Positions 1-7,741 of a stretch of DNA of 64,000 nucleotides are shown here, in pieces (within the stretch, counting starts at the first letter, position 1; each line of letters starts with the position of its first letter). The position numbers and the translations under genes are program-made. This DNA is from Fen-183 sp036504335 (GTDB taxonomy: Bacteria; Acidobacteriota; Thermoanaerobaculia; UBA5066): positions 248,001 through 312,000 of the forward strand of contig DASXVJ010000020.1 in the NCBI GenBank assembly GCA_036504335.1. Reading direction: 5' to 3'. Under the pieces are notes generated by a model that did not search any database, had not been told where the DNA came from, and saw nothing but the letters and a program-made list of their open reading frames with translations.

Positions 1-1094
1 TTCGGGACCCGCTTCTTCGAGACGTATCCGGCGAAGTCCGGCTGGACGCTCATCCCCTCGACGGCCCCGACGACGACGGGGCGGCCGGCCGCGTCCTCCG
101 AGACCTGCGCGAGGAGGCCGGCCCAGCCCTTGCGCGCGACGTCGAGGTAGCTCGCGTCGAGGTCGCCGCGGTCCGCCCCGCGCTTCAGCGCGTAGACGAA
201 CATGCCGCTCGCGGACGTTTCGAGCCAGTTGGCGGGGTCGGCTCCCTTGTCCATGACCTGGAACCAGAGGCCCGTCTTCGGGTCCTGCGTCGCGCGGATC
301 CCGCACGCCGCCTCGGCCAGGAGGTCGCGCAGGCCGGCCCGGGAGGGGTGGCCCTCCGGCAGCTCTGCGAGCACGTCGACGAGCGCCATCGCGTACCACC
401 CCATCGCACGGCCCCAGGCCTCCGGCGACATGCCGGTCTTCGGGTCCGCCCAGGCGGCGGCGCGGGACTCGTCCCACGCGTGCCGGAGGAGCCCGGCTGT
501 CCCGGCGCGCGTGTGCCCGGCCATCAGGCGGGCTTGCGCCGCCGGAGTCGTGAAGCAGAAGCCGCCGTCGCCGAAGCGCCGCCCGAAGCCCGCGAGGAAC
601 GGCTCGGCCATGTAGAGCCCGTCGAGCCACATCTGGTTCGGGTACTTTTTCTTGTGCCAGAAGCCGCCCGACGCGTTGCGGGGGAACGCGTCGAAGCGGG
701 CGCGCAGCCAGCGAGCCGCCTTCTCGTACTTCGGGTCGCGCGTCTCGTCCCACAGGAAGAGGACGAGAACGCCGGGCTGTATGCGGTCGAGATTGTGGCC
801 GGCGGCGTCCTCGCCGAAGTCGAAGCTGCCATCCGCGCGCATCGAACTGTCGACGTACCGGCGGACGTACGCGAGGAAGCGCGGTTCGCGCGTCCCCCGG
901 TAGACCTCGGCGACGCCCGCGAGGACGATTCCGTTCGTGTACTCCCAGCCCTTGCCGCTGATCGACGCCGGGTCGGGCCAGCGCGCGAGGACGGAATCTG
1001 CGAGCCGCACGGCGAGGGGAGCGTTCGCCGCCGGTTCGCCGCGCGCCGGGGCCGGCGCGAGCAGGAGTCCCGCGGCGAGCGCGAGGGCGCGCAT
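1..1094 (-). CDS. GH105/GH88-type unsaturated uronyl hydrolase, partial
   Basis: Exported glycoside hydrolase of the YteR/GH105 type, which removes the 4,5-unsaturated uronic acid left on oligosaccharides by polysaccharide lyases. The start is ATG at 1094. The C-terminus lies beyond the window, so about 364 residues are visible. Residues 1-19 form a signal peptide ending APARG. The block WLDGLYMAEPFL (about 156-167) carries the expected catalytic aspartate, Asp158, and a WGRAMGWY block follows as in the family. It begins two bases after the kduD stop and is the last visible gene of the uronate operon, so it probably supplies the sugars that operon consumes. Whether the natural polymer is pectin or another uronic-acid polysaccharide cannot be read from the sequence. 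Confidence 0.85.
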   Translation of the reverse strand, partial: MRALALAAGLLLAPAPARGEPAANAPLAVRLADSVLARWPDPASISGKGWEYTNGIVLAGVAEVYRGTREPRFLAYVRRYVDSSMRADGSFDFGEDAAGHNLDRIQPGVLVLFLWDETRDPKYEKAARWLRARFDAFPRNASGGFWHKKKYPNQMWLDGLYMAEPFLAGFGRRFGDGGFCFTTPAAQARLMAGHTRAGTAGLLRHAWDESRAAAWADPKTGMSPEAWGRAMGWYAMALVDVLAELPEGHPSRAGLRDLLAEAACGIRATQDPKTGLWFQVMDKGADPANWLETSASGMFVYALKRGADRGDLDASYLDVARKGWAGLLAQVSEDAAGRPVVVGAVEGMSVQPDFAGYVSKKRVP

Positions 1095-1096
1095 GC

Positions 1097-1864
1097 TCAC
1101 CGGCCCAGCCAGCCGCCATCCACGACGAGAACGTGGCCGTGCACGTAGTCGGATGCGGACGAAGAGAGGAAGACCGCCGCTCCGACGAGATCCTCCGGGT
1201 CGCCCCAGCGGCCCGCCGGGATGCGCTCGAGGATCTGGCGGCTCCGGACGGGGTCCTCGCGCAGGGCGGCCGTGTTGTCCGTCTTCATGTAGCCTGGCGC
1301 GATCGCGTTGACGTTGACGTCGCGCGCCGCCCACTCGTTCGCGAGCGCTTTCGTGAGCGCCGCGACGCCGGCCTTCGCGGCCGCGTAAGCCGGAACGCGG
1401 ATCCCGCCCTGAAACGAGAGGAGGGACGCGACGTTGACGATCTTCCCGTGCCCCTGCTCGAGCATCCCGCGCCCCGCGGCCCGGCAGAGCCGGAACACGG
1501 CTTCGAGGTCGACGGCGAGGACGTGGGAGAAGTCGGCGTCGGTCGTGTCCTCGGCGGCGGCGCGCCGGATCGTCCCCGCGTTGTTGACGAGGATGTCGAG
1601 GCCTCCGAGCGCCCGGACGGCCTCGTCGACGAGCCGCGCCGGGGTCTCGGGGTCCGCGAGGTCGCCCGTGAGGGCGACGGCGCGGCGCCCGAGGGCGAGG
1701 GCGCGCGCGCGCGCGTCGTCCGGCGATCGGGTGTTGCCGTGCAGCGCGACGTCCGCGCCAGCTTCGGCGAGGCCCAGGGCGATCGCCGCGCCGAGGCCTC
1801 TCGACGCGCCCGTCACGAGGGCCCGGCGGCCGGCGAGGGAGAAGGGGGGGCGCGGCGTCTCCAT
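1097..1864 (-). CDS. kduD: 2-dehydro-3-deoxy-D-gluconate 5-dehydrogenase (KduD-type SDR)
   Basis: Short-chain dehydrogenase of 255 residues, the usual KduD length. KduD interconverts 2,5-diketo-3-deoxygluconate and 2-keto-3-deoxygluconate in the breakdown of unsaturated uronates. The N-terminus has the Rossmann motif TGASRGLG (18-25), then LVNNAG, and the catalytic Tyr-Lys pair in YAAAK. The C-terminal stretch with YMKTDNT, LRED and RIPAGRWGDPEDL is characteristic of KduD rather than of SDRs in general. ATG at 1864 is chosen because it opens the SDR fold directly; in-frame sequence upstream is uxaC coding in another frame. It lies 7 bases after uxaC and just before the exported GH105 hydrolase, which makes the product of its substrate. 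Cytoplasmic, NAD(H)-dependent by family. Confidence 0.85.
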   Translation of the reverse strand: METPRPPFSLAGRRALVTGASRGLGAAIALGLAEAGADVALHGNTRSPDDARARALALGRRAVALTGDLADPETPARLVDEAVRALGGLDILVNNAGTIRRAAAEDTTDADFSHVLAVDLEAVFRLCRAAGRGMLEQGHGKIVNVASLLSFQGGIRVPAYAAAKAGVAALTKALANEWAARDVNVNAIAPGYMKTDNTAALREDPVRSRQILERIPAGRWGDPEDLVGAAVFLSSSASDYVHGHVLVVDGGWLGR

Positions 1865-1871
1865 CGCACTC

Positions 1872-3314
1872 TCAGGCGGGCGGCACGGCACCCCGGCCGA
1901 GCCGGCCGGGCTCGAGGCCGAGATACGCGAGCGCGTTGAAGTACGACACGTCGGCGACGAGGCGGCCGAGGAGGCCGCGGTCGTCCGGCAGCAGCCCCCG
2001 CGCGACGTCGCGGCCGAGGAGGTTGCAGACGAGCCGGCGGAAGTAGTCGTGCCGCGGGTAGGACAGGAAGCTGCGCGAGTCCGTGACCATCCCGACGAAG
2101 CGCGAGAAGAGGCCCATCCCGGAGAGGGCGCGCATCTGCGCCTCCATCCCGTCGAGCTGGTCGAGGAACCACCACGCCGAGCCAAGCTGCATCTTTCCGG
2201 CCACGGACCCGTCCTGAAAGTTGCCGATCATCGTCGCGAAGACCTCGTTGTCCGCCGGGTTGAGGTTGTAGAGGATCGTCTTCGCGAGGCTGTTCGCGTC
2301 GTCCAGCCGGTCGAGGAAACGGGCGAGCGGCCGGGCCTGGTCGAAGTCGCCGATCGAGTCGAAGCCCGTGTCGGCGCCGAGCGTGCGCCGGAGCCGCGAG
2401 TTGACGTTCCGGAGCGCGCCGAGGTGGAACTGCTGGACCCAGCCGCGCGCGTGGTCGAGGAGAGCGAGCCGGTGCAGGAGCGCGGACCGGAAGCGGTGCG
2501 CCTCGTCGGGAACGAGCGCTTCGCCGCTCCGGAGGCGGGCGAAGTCGGCCGCGACGTCGGCGTCGGAGAACGGCTCGGCGTCGAGACGCTCGAGGCCGTG
2601 GTCCGACGCGCGGCAGCCCGCGGCGTGGAAGGCCGCGTGCCGGGATTCGAGGGCCTGAAGGAGGACGTCGAGAGATCCGATCGAGAGCGACGCGGCTTCC
2701 TCGAGCCGGTCCACCCAGGCGTTCCACGCGGCAGGGTCGTCCGTCGCGAGGACCTTGTCGGGCCGGAACGTCGGGACGACGCGCGTGTCGGGGTCGGGGC
2801 GCGCCGCGAGCGCGGCGTGGTGCTTCAGGGAGTCGACCGGGTCGTCCGTCGTGCAGACGACGGCGACCCGGAACTGCCTGAGCAGGCCCTGCGCCGTGAA
2901 GCCGGGCTCGGCGAGGCGCGCGTTCGCCCGTTCGAAGACGGAGCGCGCGCTCTTCCCGTCGAGGAGGTCGTCGATGCCGAACGGCCGCCGGAGCTCCATG
3001 TGCGTCCAGTGATAGAGCGGGTTGCGGAGCGTCTTCGGGACGGTCCCGGCCCAGGCCTCGAACTTTTCCCAGTCGGACGCGTCGCCGGTGCAGAACCGTT
3101 CCGCGACGCCGTTCGCGCGCATCGCGCGCCACTTGTAGTGGTCCCCTTCGAGCCAGATCTCGGTGATCGAGCGGAAGCGGTGGTCCGCGGCGATCAGCTC
3201 GACGGGCAGGTGGCAGTGGAAGTCGAGGATCGGCAGGTCGCGCGCGACGGAGCGGTAGAGGTCGGCCGCGGTGGGCGTGTCGAGAAGGAAATCCTCGCCG
3301 AGAAACGTCGTCAT
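1872..3314 (-). CDS. uxaC: Uronate isomerase (glucuronate/galacturonate isomerase)
   Basis: 480-residue uronate isomerase, matching the family length of about 470. It converts D-glucuronate to D-fructuronate and D-galacturonate to D-tagaturonate, the first cytoplasmic step of hexuronate catabolism. Family signatures run through the whole protein: the N-terminal metal-binding HCHLP motif in DFHCHLPVELIA, the block LYHWTHMELRRPFG, and C-terminal segments NPADNEVFATMIGNFQDG and VTDSRSFLSYPRHDYFRR. The start ATG overlaps the TGA of the upstream MFS gene (ATGA), so translation is probably coupled. The enzymes that would follow (tagaturonate or fructuronate reductase, hydratases, KDG kinase) are not in this window except for SDR candidates, so the route downstream is uncertain. 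Confidence 0.93.
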   Translation of the reverse strand: MTTFLGEDFLLDTPTAADLYRSVARDLPILDFHCHLPVELIAADHRFRSITEIWLEGDHYKWRAMRANGVAERFCTGDASDWEKFEAWAGTVPKTLRNPLYHWTHMELRRPFGIDDLLDGKSARSVFERANARLAEPGFTAQGLLRQFRVAVVCTTDDPVDSLKHHAALAARPDPDTRVVPTFRPDKVLATDDPAAWNAWVDRLEEAASLSIGSLDVLLQALESRHAAFHAAGCRASDHGLERLDAEPFSDADVAADFARLRSGEALVPDEAHRFRSALLHRLALLDHARGWVQQFHLGALRNVNSRLRRTLGADTGFDSIGDFDQARPLARFLDRLDDANSLAKTILYNLNPADNEVFATMIGNFQDGSVAGKMQLGSAWWFLDQLDGMEAQMRALSGMGLFSRFVGMVTDSRSFLSYPRHDYFRRLVCNLLGRDVARGLLPDDRGLLGRLVADVSYFNALAYLGLEPGRLGRGAVPPA

Positions 3315-4627
3315 GCGGCCTCCGGCGCGAGGGGCTCGAGCCTCGGCGCGAGCGCCTGGTGGATCGCGAACGCGACGAGGTACGCCGAGGCGCAGATCCC
3401 GAAGAGGATCGCGTAGCCGGGCGCGGCGCTCCCCGCGGCCTCGTAGTGGTCGAGGATCGCCCCCGCGAAAGGAGGAAAGAGCATCCCGCCGACCGATCCG
3501 GCCATGCCGCCGATCCCGACGACCGACGCGACCGCGCTCTTCGGGAACACGTCCGAGACCGTCGTGAAGAGGTTGGCGGACCAGGCCTGGTGCGCGGCTC
3601 CGGCGAGTCCGATCAGGAGGACCGCGCCCCAGTCCGACGCCCGCGTGACCCAGAGGATCGGGAGGACGGCGAGCGCGGCGGCGAGCAGGCTCGTCTTGCG
3701 GGCGCGCGTGATGCTCCAGCCGCTCCGCGCGAGGGCGCCGGTGGCCCAGCTGCCCGCGATGCTGAGGACCGTCACGATCGCGTAGATCGTCACGAGGTGG
3801 ATCCAGCTCTTCTTGATGTCGAGGCCGCGGGTCTTCCTGAAGAAGTCGGGCAGCCAGATGAGGAAGAACCACCAGACGGGATCCGTCAGGAACTTCGCGA
3901 CGACGAACGCCCACGTCTGCCTCCGGCCGAGGAGGGAGCCCCACGGCTCGCGTGCGTTCGAGCCCGCCGCGCGTCCGGCGCGGATGTACGCGAGCTCGCC
4001 GGCCGAGACCCGCCGCTGGCGCTCCGGCTCCTCGTAGAACAGCCACCACGCGGCGAGCCACACGAAGCCGAGCGCGCCCGCGACCACGAACGCGGACCGC
4101 CAGCCCCAGGCGGCGGCGACGAAGGGGATCGTGGCGGGCGCGATGATCGCGCCGACGTTCGTGCCGGAATTGAAGAGGGCCGTCGCGAAGGCGCGCTCTC
4201 TCGCCGGGAACCAGAGCGCGACCGACTTGATCGCCGAGGGGAAGTTGCCGGCCTCGCCGAGGCCGAGGCTCGCGCGCGCCAGGAAGAACCCCCGGACGCT
4301 CCCGACGAGCGCGTGGCCCATCGCCGCGACGCTCCAGGCCGCGATCGACACGGCGTACCCGATCCGCGTGCCGAAACGGTCCACGAACCAGCCGAAGCCC
4401 AGCAGGCCGAGCCCGTACGCGCCCTGGAACGCCGCATTCACGAGCCCGAACTGCTGGTTCGTCCAGCCGAGCTCGGCGTCGAGGGTTCCCTTCAGGAGCG
4501 AGAGGATCTGGCGGTCGACGTAGTTGATCGTCGTCGCGAAAAAGAGAAGGGCGCAGACGATCCAGCGCTCGTGTCCCGCCCGCGCGTTCGCCGGCCGTTC
4601 CGCGGCGACGGCGGCTACGCCCGCCAT
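3311..4627 (-). CDS. MFS transporter, hexuronate/ACS family (ExuT-like)
   Basis: 438-residue major facilitator of the anion:cation symporter branch, about 12 membrane segments. Diagnostic features are NYVDRQILSLL in the first helix region, the loop WFVDRFGTRIGY between helices 2 and 3, and LGLGEAGNFPSAIK in helix 4, as in ExuT and related galactonate/glucarate importers. By family it imports hexuronates with protons across the inner membrane. The start ATG at 4627 overlaps the end of the preceding enolase-superfamily gene by 13 bases, and its own stop overlaps the uxaC start. Position between a sugar-acid dehydratase and uxaC makes uronate or aldonate import the likely task; the exact sugar acid is inference. 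Confidence 0.85.
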   Translation of the reverse strand: MAGVAAVAAERPANARAGHERWIVCALLFFATTINYVDRQILSLLKGTLDAELGWTNQQFGLVNAAFQGAYGLGLLGFGWFVDRFGTRIGYAVSIAAWSVAAMGHALVGSVRGFFLARASLGLGEAGNFPSAIKSVALWFPARERAFATALFNSGTNVGAIIAPATIPFVAAAWGWRSAFVVAGALGFVWLAAWWLFYEEPERQRRVSAGELAYIRAGRAAGSNAREPWGSLLGRRQTWAFVVAKFLTDPVWWFFLIWLPDFFRKTRGLDIKKSWIHLVTIYAIVTVLSIAGSWATGALARSGWSITRARKTSLLAAALAVLPILWVTRASDWGAVLLIGLAGAAHQAWSANLFTTVSDVFPKSAVASVVGIGGMAGSVGGMLFPPFAGAILDHYEAAGSAAPGYAILFGICASAYLVAFAIHQALAPRLEPLAPEAA

Positions 4628-5901
4628 GCGGCGCCGCCCGGGAACTCGTGCGTGTCGAGGGACGCGTCCTTGATCGTGATGCTGGTTCCGGGCGCCGCCG
4701 GGGCGACGTAGCGCGCGCCGCGGATCACGCACGGGTCGGCGAAGTGCTCGTGGAGGTGGTCCACGTACTCGCAGTACCGGTTCTCGAGGCTGCCGGACAG
4801 GGCCACGTAGTCGAACAGCGACAGGTGCTGGACGTACTCGCAGAGCCCGACGCCTCCGGCGTGCGGGCACACGGGAACGCCGAAGCGCGCGGCGAGGAGG
4901 AGGACCGCGAGGGCCTCGTTGATGCCCGCCATGCGGCAGGAATCCACCTGGACGAAGTGGAGCGCCTCCGCCTGGAGGAACTGCTTGAACATGACGCGGT
5001 TCTGGCAGACCTCGCCGGTCGCGACGCGGATGGGCGCGATCGCGCGCGCGATCGCCGCGTGCCCGAGGACGTCGTCGGGGCACGTCGGCTCCTCGATCCA
5101 CCACGGGTCGAAGCGGGCGAGCGCCTTCATCTGCTCGATCGCCTCGGGGACGTCCCAGCACTGGTTCGCGTCCATCATGAGGATGTTCGAAGGGCCGATC
5201 TCCCCGCGCATGAGCGCGGCGCGGCGCACGTTGTCCTCGAGGCTCTTGCCGACCTTCATCTTGAAGGCCGTCCACCCCTCGGCGAGCGCTTCCCGGCAGA
5301 GCCTGCGGACCTTCTCGTCGGAGTACCCGAGCCAGCCCGTCGACGTCGTGTAGGCCGGGAACCCGTCTCGGCGCATCTCGGATTCCCGAGCGGACTTCCC
5401 CGCGCAGGCGCGCATCAGGAGCTCGACAGCCTGCCCGGGCGTCAGGGCGTCCGAGAGGTACGTGAAGTCGATCGTGGAGACGAGCTGCTCGGGCGACAGG
5501 TCGACCAGCAGCTTCCAGAGAGGCTTGCCCTCGCGCTTTGCCCAGAGGTCCCACACGGCGTTCAGGAGAGCGCCCGTCGCCATGTGGAGGATGCCTTTCT
5601 CCGGGCCCAGCCAGCGCAGCTGGACGTCGGTCGTCAGGCTGCGCACGAAGGAGCCCATGTCCCGGGTGATGTCGTCCAGCGTCCGCCCGAGGGCGTGGTA
5701 CCTGAGGGCGTTCACGGCGCCGACGCAGAGCTCGTTCCCCCGGCCGTTCGTGAAGGTGAGCCCGTGGCCCTTAAGGCCCGAGGCCGTCTCGACGGTCACG
5801 TACGTGGCCGAGTAGTCCCCCTGGTTGAGCGAGTCCGAGCCGTCTCGCGTGCGCGTGGTCGGAAACCGGATGTCCCGGGCGCTGACGTTCGTGATCTTCA
5901 C
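4615..5901 (-). CDS. Enolase-superfamily L-fuconate dehydratase (ENOSF1/FucD type)
   Basis: 428-residue mandelate-racemase/enolase superfamily dehydratase that resembles L-fuconate dehydratase and human ENOSF1 closely; the N-terminal block TYVTVETASGLKGHGLTF followed by GRGNELCVGA is characteristic. The reaction by family is dehydration of L-fuconate (also L-galactonate or D-arabinonate in studied members) to the 2-keto-3-deoxy acid. Active-site elements are all present: KMK of AFKMKVG, metal ligands in MMDANQCWD, WIEEPTCPDD and VATGEVCQN, Asp in FVQVDS and His in CPHAGGVG. Translation starts at GTG, whose bases overlap the TGA of the upstream SDR gene (GTGA). In a uronate operon its substrate could instead be a related acid sugar, so the L-fuconate call is by similarity only. 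Confidence 0.85.
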   Translation of the reverse strand: MKITNVSARDIRFPTTRTRDGSDSLNQGDYSATYVTVETASGLKGHGLTFTNGRGNELCVGAVNALRYHALGRTLDDITRDMGSFVRSLTTDVQLRWLGPEKGILHMATGALLNAVWDLWAKREGKPLWKLLVDLSPEQLVSTIDFTYLSDALTPGQAVELLMRACAGKSARESEMRRDGFPAYTTSTGWLGYSDEKVRRLCREALAEGWTAFKMKVGKSLEDNVRRAALMRGEIGPSNILMMDANQCWDVPEAIEQMKALARFDPWWIEEPTCPDDVLGHAAIARAIAPIRVATGEVCQNRVMFKQFLQAEALHFVQVDSCRMAGINEALAVLLLAARFGVPVCPHAGGVGLCEYVQHLSLFDYVALSGSLENRYCEYVDHLHEHFADPCVIRGARYVAPAAPGTSITIKDASLDTHEFPGGAAWRA

Positions 5902-6674
5902 TGGTTCACTCCGCTCGCGAGGAACCCGCCGTCCACCGCGAGGACTTCTCCGTTCACGAAGCTCGCCGCCTCCGACGCGAGGAAGACGCAGGCCCCCGCG
6001 AGCTCGGCGACGTCCCCGAATCGCCCCATCGGAGTCCGCGCGAGGAACTCGCGGCCGCGGGCGGTCCCGTCGAGGAGGTGGGTGTTGAGGGGCGTCCTGA
6101 AGACGCCCGGCGCGATCGCGTTCACGTTCACGCCGCGCGGCCCCCACTCGATCGCGAGGGACTTCGTGAGCGCGGCGACGCCGGCCTTGCTCGCCCCGTA
6201 GGCGGCGACCTCGAGAAGCGCGACGAACGAAGCGAGCGAGGCGATGTTCACGATCCGGCCCGAGCCGCGCTCGAGCATCGGGCGCCCGAAGACCTGACAG
6301 GCCCGGAGCGTGCCCGTGAGGTTCGTGTCGAGGATCGCGGCCCAGTCCTCCTCGGGGAGATCGAGCGTCGGCGCACGCTTCGTGCGGCCCGCGCAGTTCA
6401 CGAGGACGTCGATCCGGCCGAACGCGGCGAGGACCGCCCCGCGCGCGCTCTCGAGGCTTGCGCGGTCGCCGACGTCCGAGCAGACCTCGAGGCTCCGTCT
6501 CCCGAGCGCACGGACCTCGCCCGCGGCCCGCGACACCGCGTCGGCCCGGCGCGAGGTCGGAACCACGTCGGCGCCGGCCTCGGCGAGGCCGCGCGCGAGC
6601 GCGAGTCCGATGCCGGACGTCCCTCCGACCACGACGGCCACGCGGCCGGCCAGGTCCAGCGCACGGAACGTCAC
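5898..6674 (-). CDS. SDR-family sugar-acid dehydrogenase
   Basis: 258-residue classical short-chain dehydrogenase: cofactor motif GGTSGIG near the N-terminus, LVNCAG, catalytic YGASK, and VNAIAPGVF with DGGFLASG at the end. GTG start at 6674, overlapping the TGA of the regulator gene (GTGA), so it is co-translated with it. Between a FadR-type regulator and an L-fuconate-type dehydratase, two roles fit: an SDR acting on fucose or the 2-keto-3-deoxy acid in the fuconate pathway, or an SDR-type mannonate/uronate oxidoreductase as often found beside uxaC. Sequence alone does not decide. It differs from the kduD gene nearby and lacks the KduD C-terminal signature. Confidence 0.8.
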   Translation of the reverse strand: MTFRALDLAGRVAVVVGGTSGIGLALARGLAEAGADVVPTSRRADAVSRAAGEVRALGRRSLEVCSDVGDRASLESARGAVLAAFGRIDVLVNCAGRTKRAPTLDLPEEDWAAILDTNLTGTLRACQVFGRPMLERGSGRIVNIASLASFVALLEVAAYGASKAGVAALTKSLAIEWGPRGVNVNAIAPGVFRTPLNTHLLDGTARGREFLARTPMGRFGDVAELAGACVFLASEAASFVNGEVLAVDGGFLASGVNQ

Positions 6675-7420
6675 GGGCGGCCCCCCTTGTCCGGCTCGCG
6701 GCGGCGGGTCGAAGGCTTCTTCTTTTCCTCGGCCTGCGCCCGGCGGGCGCGGGTGAGGTGCTCGTCCATCGCGCGGCGCGCGCCGTCGGCGTCCCGGGCC
6801 TTCAGGGCGGTGTAGATCCGCCGGTGAAACGCGGCGGACTCCTTGAGGTCGGTCGCACCCTCGACCGTGAGGCGGCGTCCCTCGTACACGATCGCCGCCA
6901 CCGTGTCGATGAGCGTCGAGAGCACCGGGTTCTGGGACCCGGCTGCGACCGCGCGGTGGAACTGGATGTCGTGAACGAGGAAACGCTGCGGGTCGTCCAG
7001 CGACGCGAACATCCCCGTGACCTCTTCCGCCATCGTCGCCATCTGTTCCGGCGTCGCGCGTTCGGCGGAAAGGCCGGCGGTGCCGGCCTCCAGGAGCCGC
7101 CGCGCCTCGAACATCTCGTCACGCGTGAAACCGTGCAGGGCGGCGAGGAACCGGAGCGGCCCGTCGCCGAGCTGCGGCGGCCCGTCCGTGATGAACGTGC
7201 CGGAGCCTTGCAGCGAGCGGACGATCCCCATCGTCTGGAGCGACCGGAGACCCGACCGTACCGACGGCCTGCTGACGCCCATCTGGATCGCGAGGTCCCG
7301 TTCCGTGGGCAGCCGGTCGCCCGGCTTCAGCTGCCCGGCCTCGAGCAGGCGCCGCACGTGCTCCACGATCTGGCCGCCCGCGGCACCGGGCAGTTTCTCC
7401 GGTGAGGTCTTACCTTTCAT
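6671..7420 (-). CDS. FadR/GntR-family transcriptional regulator
   Basis: 249-residue GntR-family repressor of the FadR subfamily. The N-terminal winged helix-turn-helix (about residues 12-80) contains KPGDRLPTERDLAIQMGVSR and a GSGTFI wing; the C-terminal helical FCD domain has LVHDIQFHRAVAAGSQNPVL, typical of sugar-acid sensing members, with His residues that usually bind metal or ligand. A basic, lysine- and arginine-rich tail ends the protein. ATG at 7420 is preferred over the farther ATG at 7495, because a strong promoter lies between them and would start transcription near 7441. It heads the uronate operon and presumably represses it until a uronate-derived inducer binds; the inducer is unknown. 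Confidence 0.9.
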   Translation of the reverse strand: MKGKTSPEKLPGAAGGQIVEHVRRLLEAGQLKPGDRLPTERDLAIQMGVSRPSVRSGLRSLQTMGIVRSLQGSGTFITDGPPQLGDGPLRFLAALHGFTRDEMFEARRLLEAGTAGLSAERATPEQMATMAEEVTGMFASLDDPQRFLVHDIQFHRAVAAGSQNPVLSTLIDTVAAIVYEGRRLTVEGATDLKESAAFHRRIYTALKARDADGARRAMDEHLTRARRAQAEEKKKPSTRRREPDKGGRP

Positions 7421-7435
7421 AGGAGCCGGCTCACG

Positions 7436-7446
7436 ATTGGTATGCG
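7436..7446 (-). promoter_or_regulatory. Candidate FadR-type operator half-site at the transcription start
   Basis: The bases ATTGGTATGCG lie directly downstream of the -10 box, over the expected transcription start of the uronate operon. ATTGGTA resembles half-sites bound by hexuronate regulators of this family. A related sequence recurs at 7532-7565. Only a candidate: the other half of the palindrome is degenerate here. Confidence 0.35.
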
Positions 7447-7447
7447 A

Positions 7448-7477
7448 TTTATAGGGCGCGCCGAAAGGGCTTGTCAA
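7448..7477 (-). promoter_or_regulatory. Sigma-70-type promoter of the uronate operon
   Basis: On the minus strand TTGACA (7477-7472) is followed after 18 bases by TATAAA (7453-7448), a near-consensus promoter in a region of lower GC than its surroundings. Transcription would start near 7441, about 20 bases before the regulator ATG at 7420. This position rules out the longer upstream start for the regulator. Confidence 0.75.
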
Positions 7478-7531
7478 GCCCATGCCGAGAAACATTGAAA
7501 ATAATGGCGATTCAGCCCGAGACCTCTCGGG

Positions 7532-7565
7532 ACCAATTTACCAGGCGCCCTAAATGGTCATACCT
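7532..7565. promoter_or_regulatory. Candidate upstream operators for the FadR-type regulator
   Basis: Two elements lie here: ACCAATTTACCA (7532-7543) and TGGTCATACCT (7555-7565). The second is one base from the TGGTnnnACCA palindrome known for several FadR-subfamily regulators. They sit about 55-90 bases upstream of the -35 box and could loop with the site at the transcription start. Inference from motif similarity only. Confidence 0.35.
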
Positions 7566-7716
7566 TGAGTTTCGCGCTGCGCAGCCGCTCCGCGAACCAC
7601 GCCTCGACGTCGTCGACGTACACGAACATGTTCTGGGTGTTCGCGCCGCCGACCTGTCCCGGGCTCCGCATGAACGGGAACTTCCCGGCCTTGGCCAGCC
7701 GGGGGGAGTCGGTTTC
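7558..7716 (-). pseudogene. Possible remnant of a VOC/glyoxalase-type gene
   Basis: The stretch between the regulator promoter and pepQ has no full gene. On the minus strand one frame reads about 53 codons with protein-like content, including KFPFMRSPGQVGG, NMFVYVDDVEAWFAERL and a final SAKLKV before TGA. The NMFVYVDDVEAW segment resembles the start of a VOC (glyoxalase-like) beta-alpha unit. There is an internal ATG at 7671 but no complete domain and no ribosome binding site. I read it as a decayed gene end or a chance frame; the call is weak. Confidence 0.3.
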
Positions 7717-7741
7717 ATGGAGGCTCCGGGGGCGGACGGAC

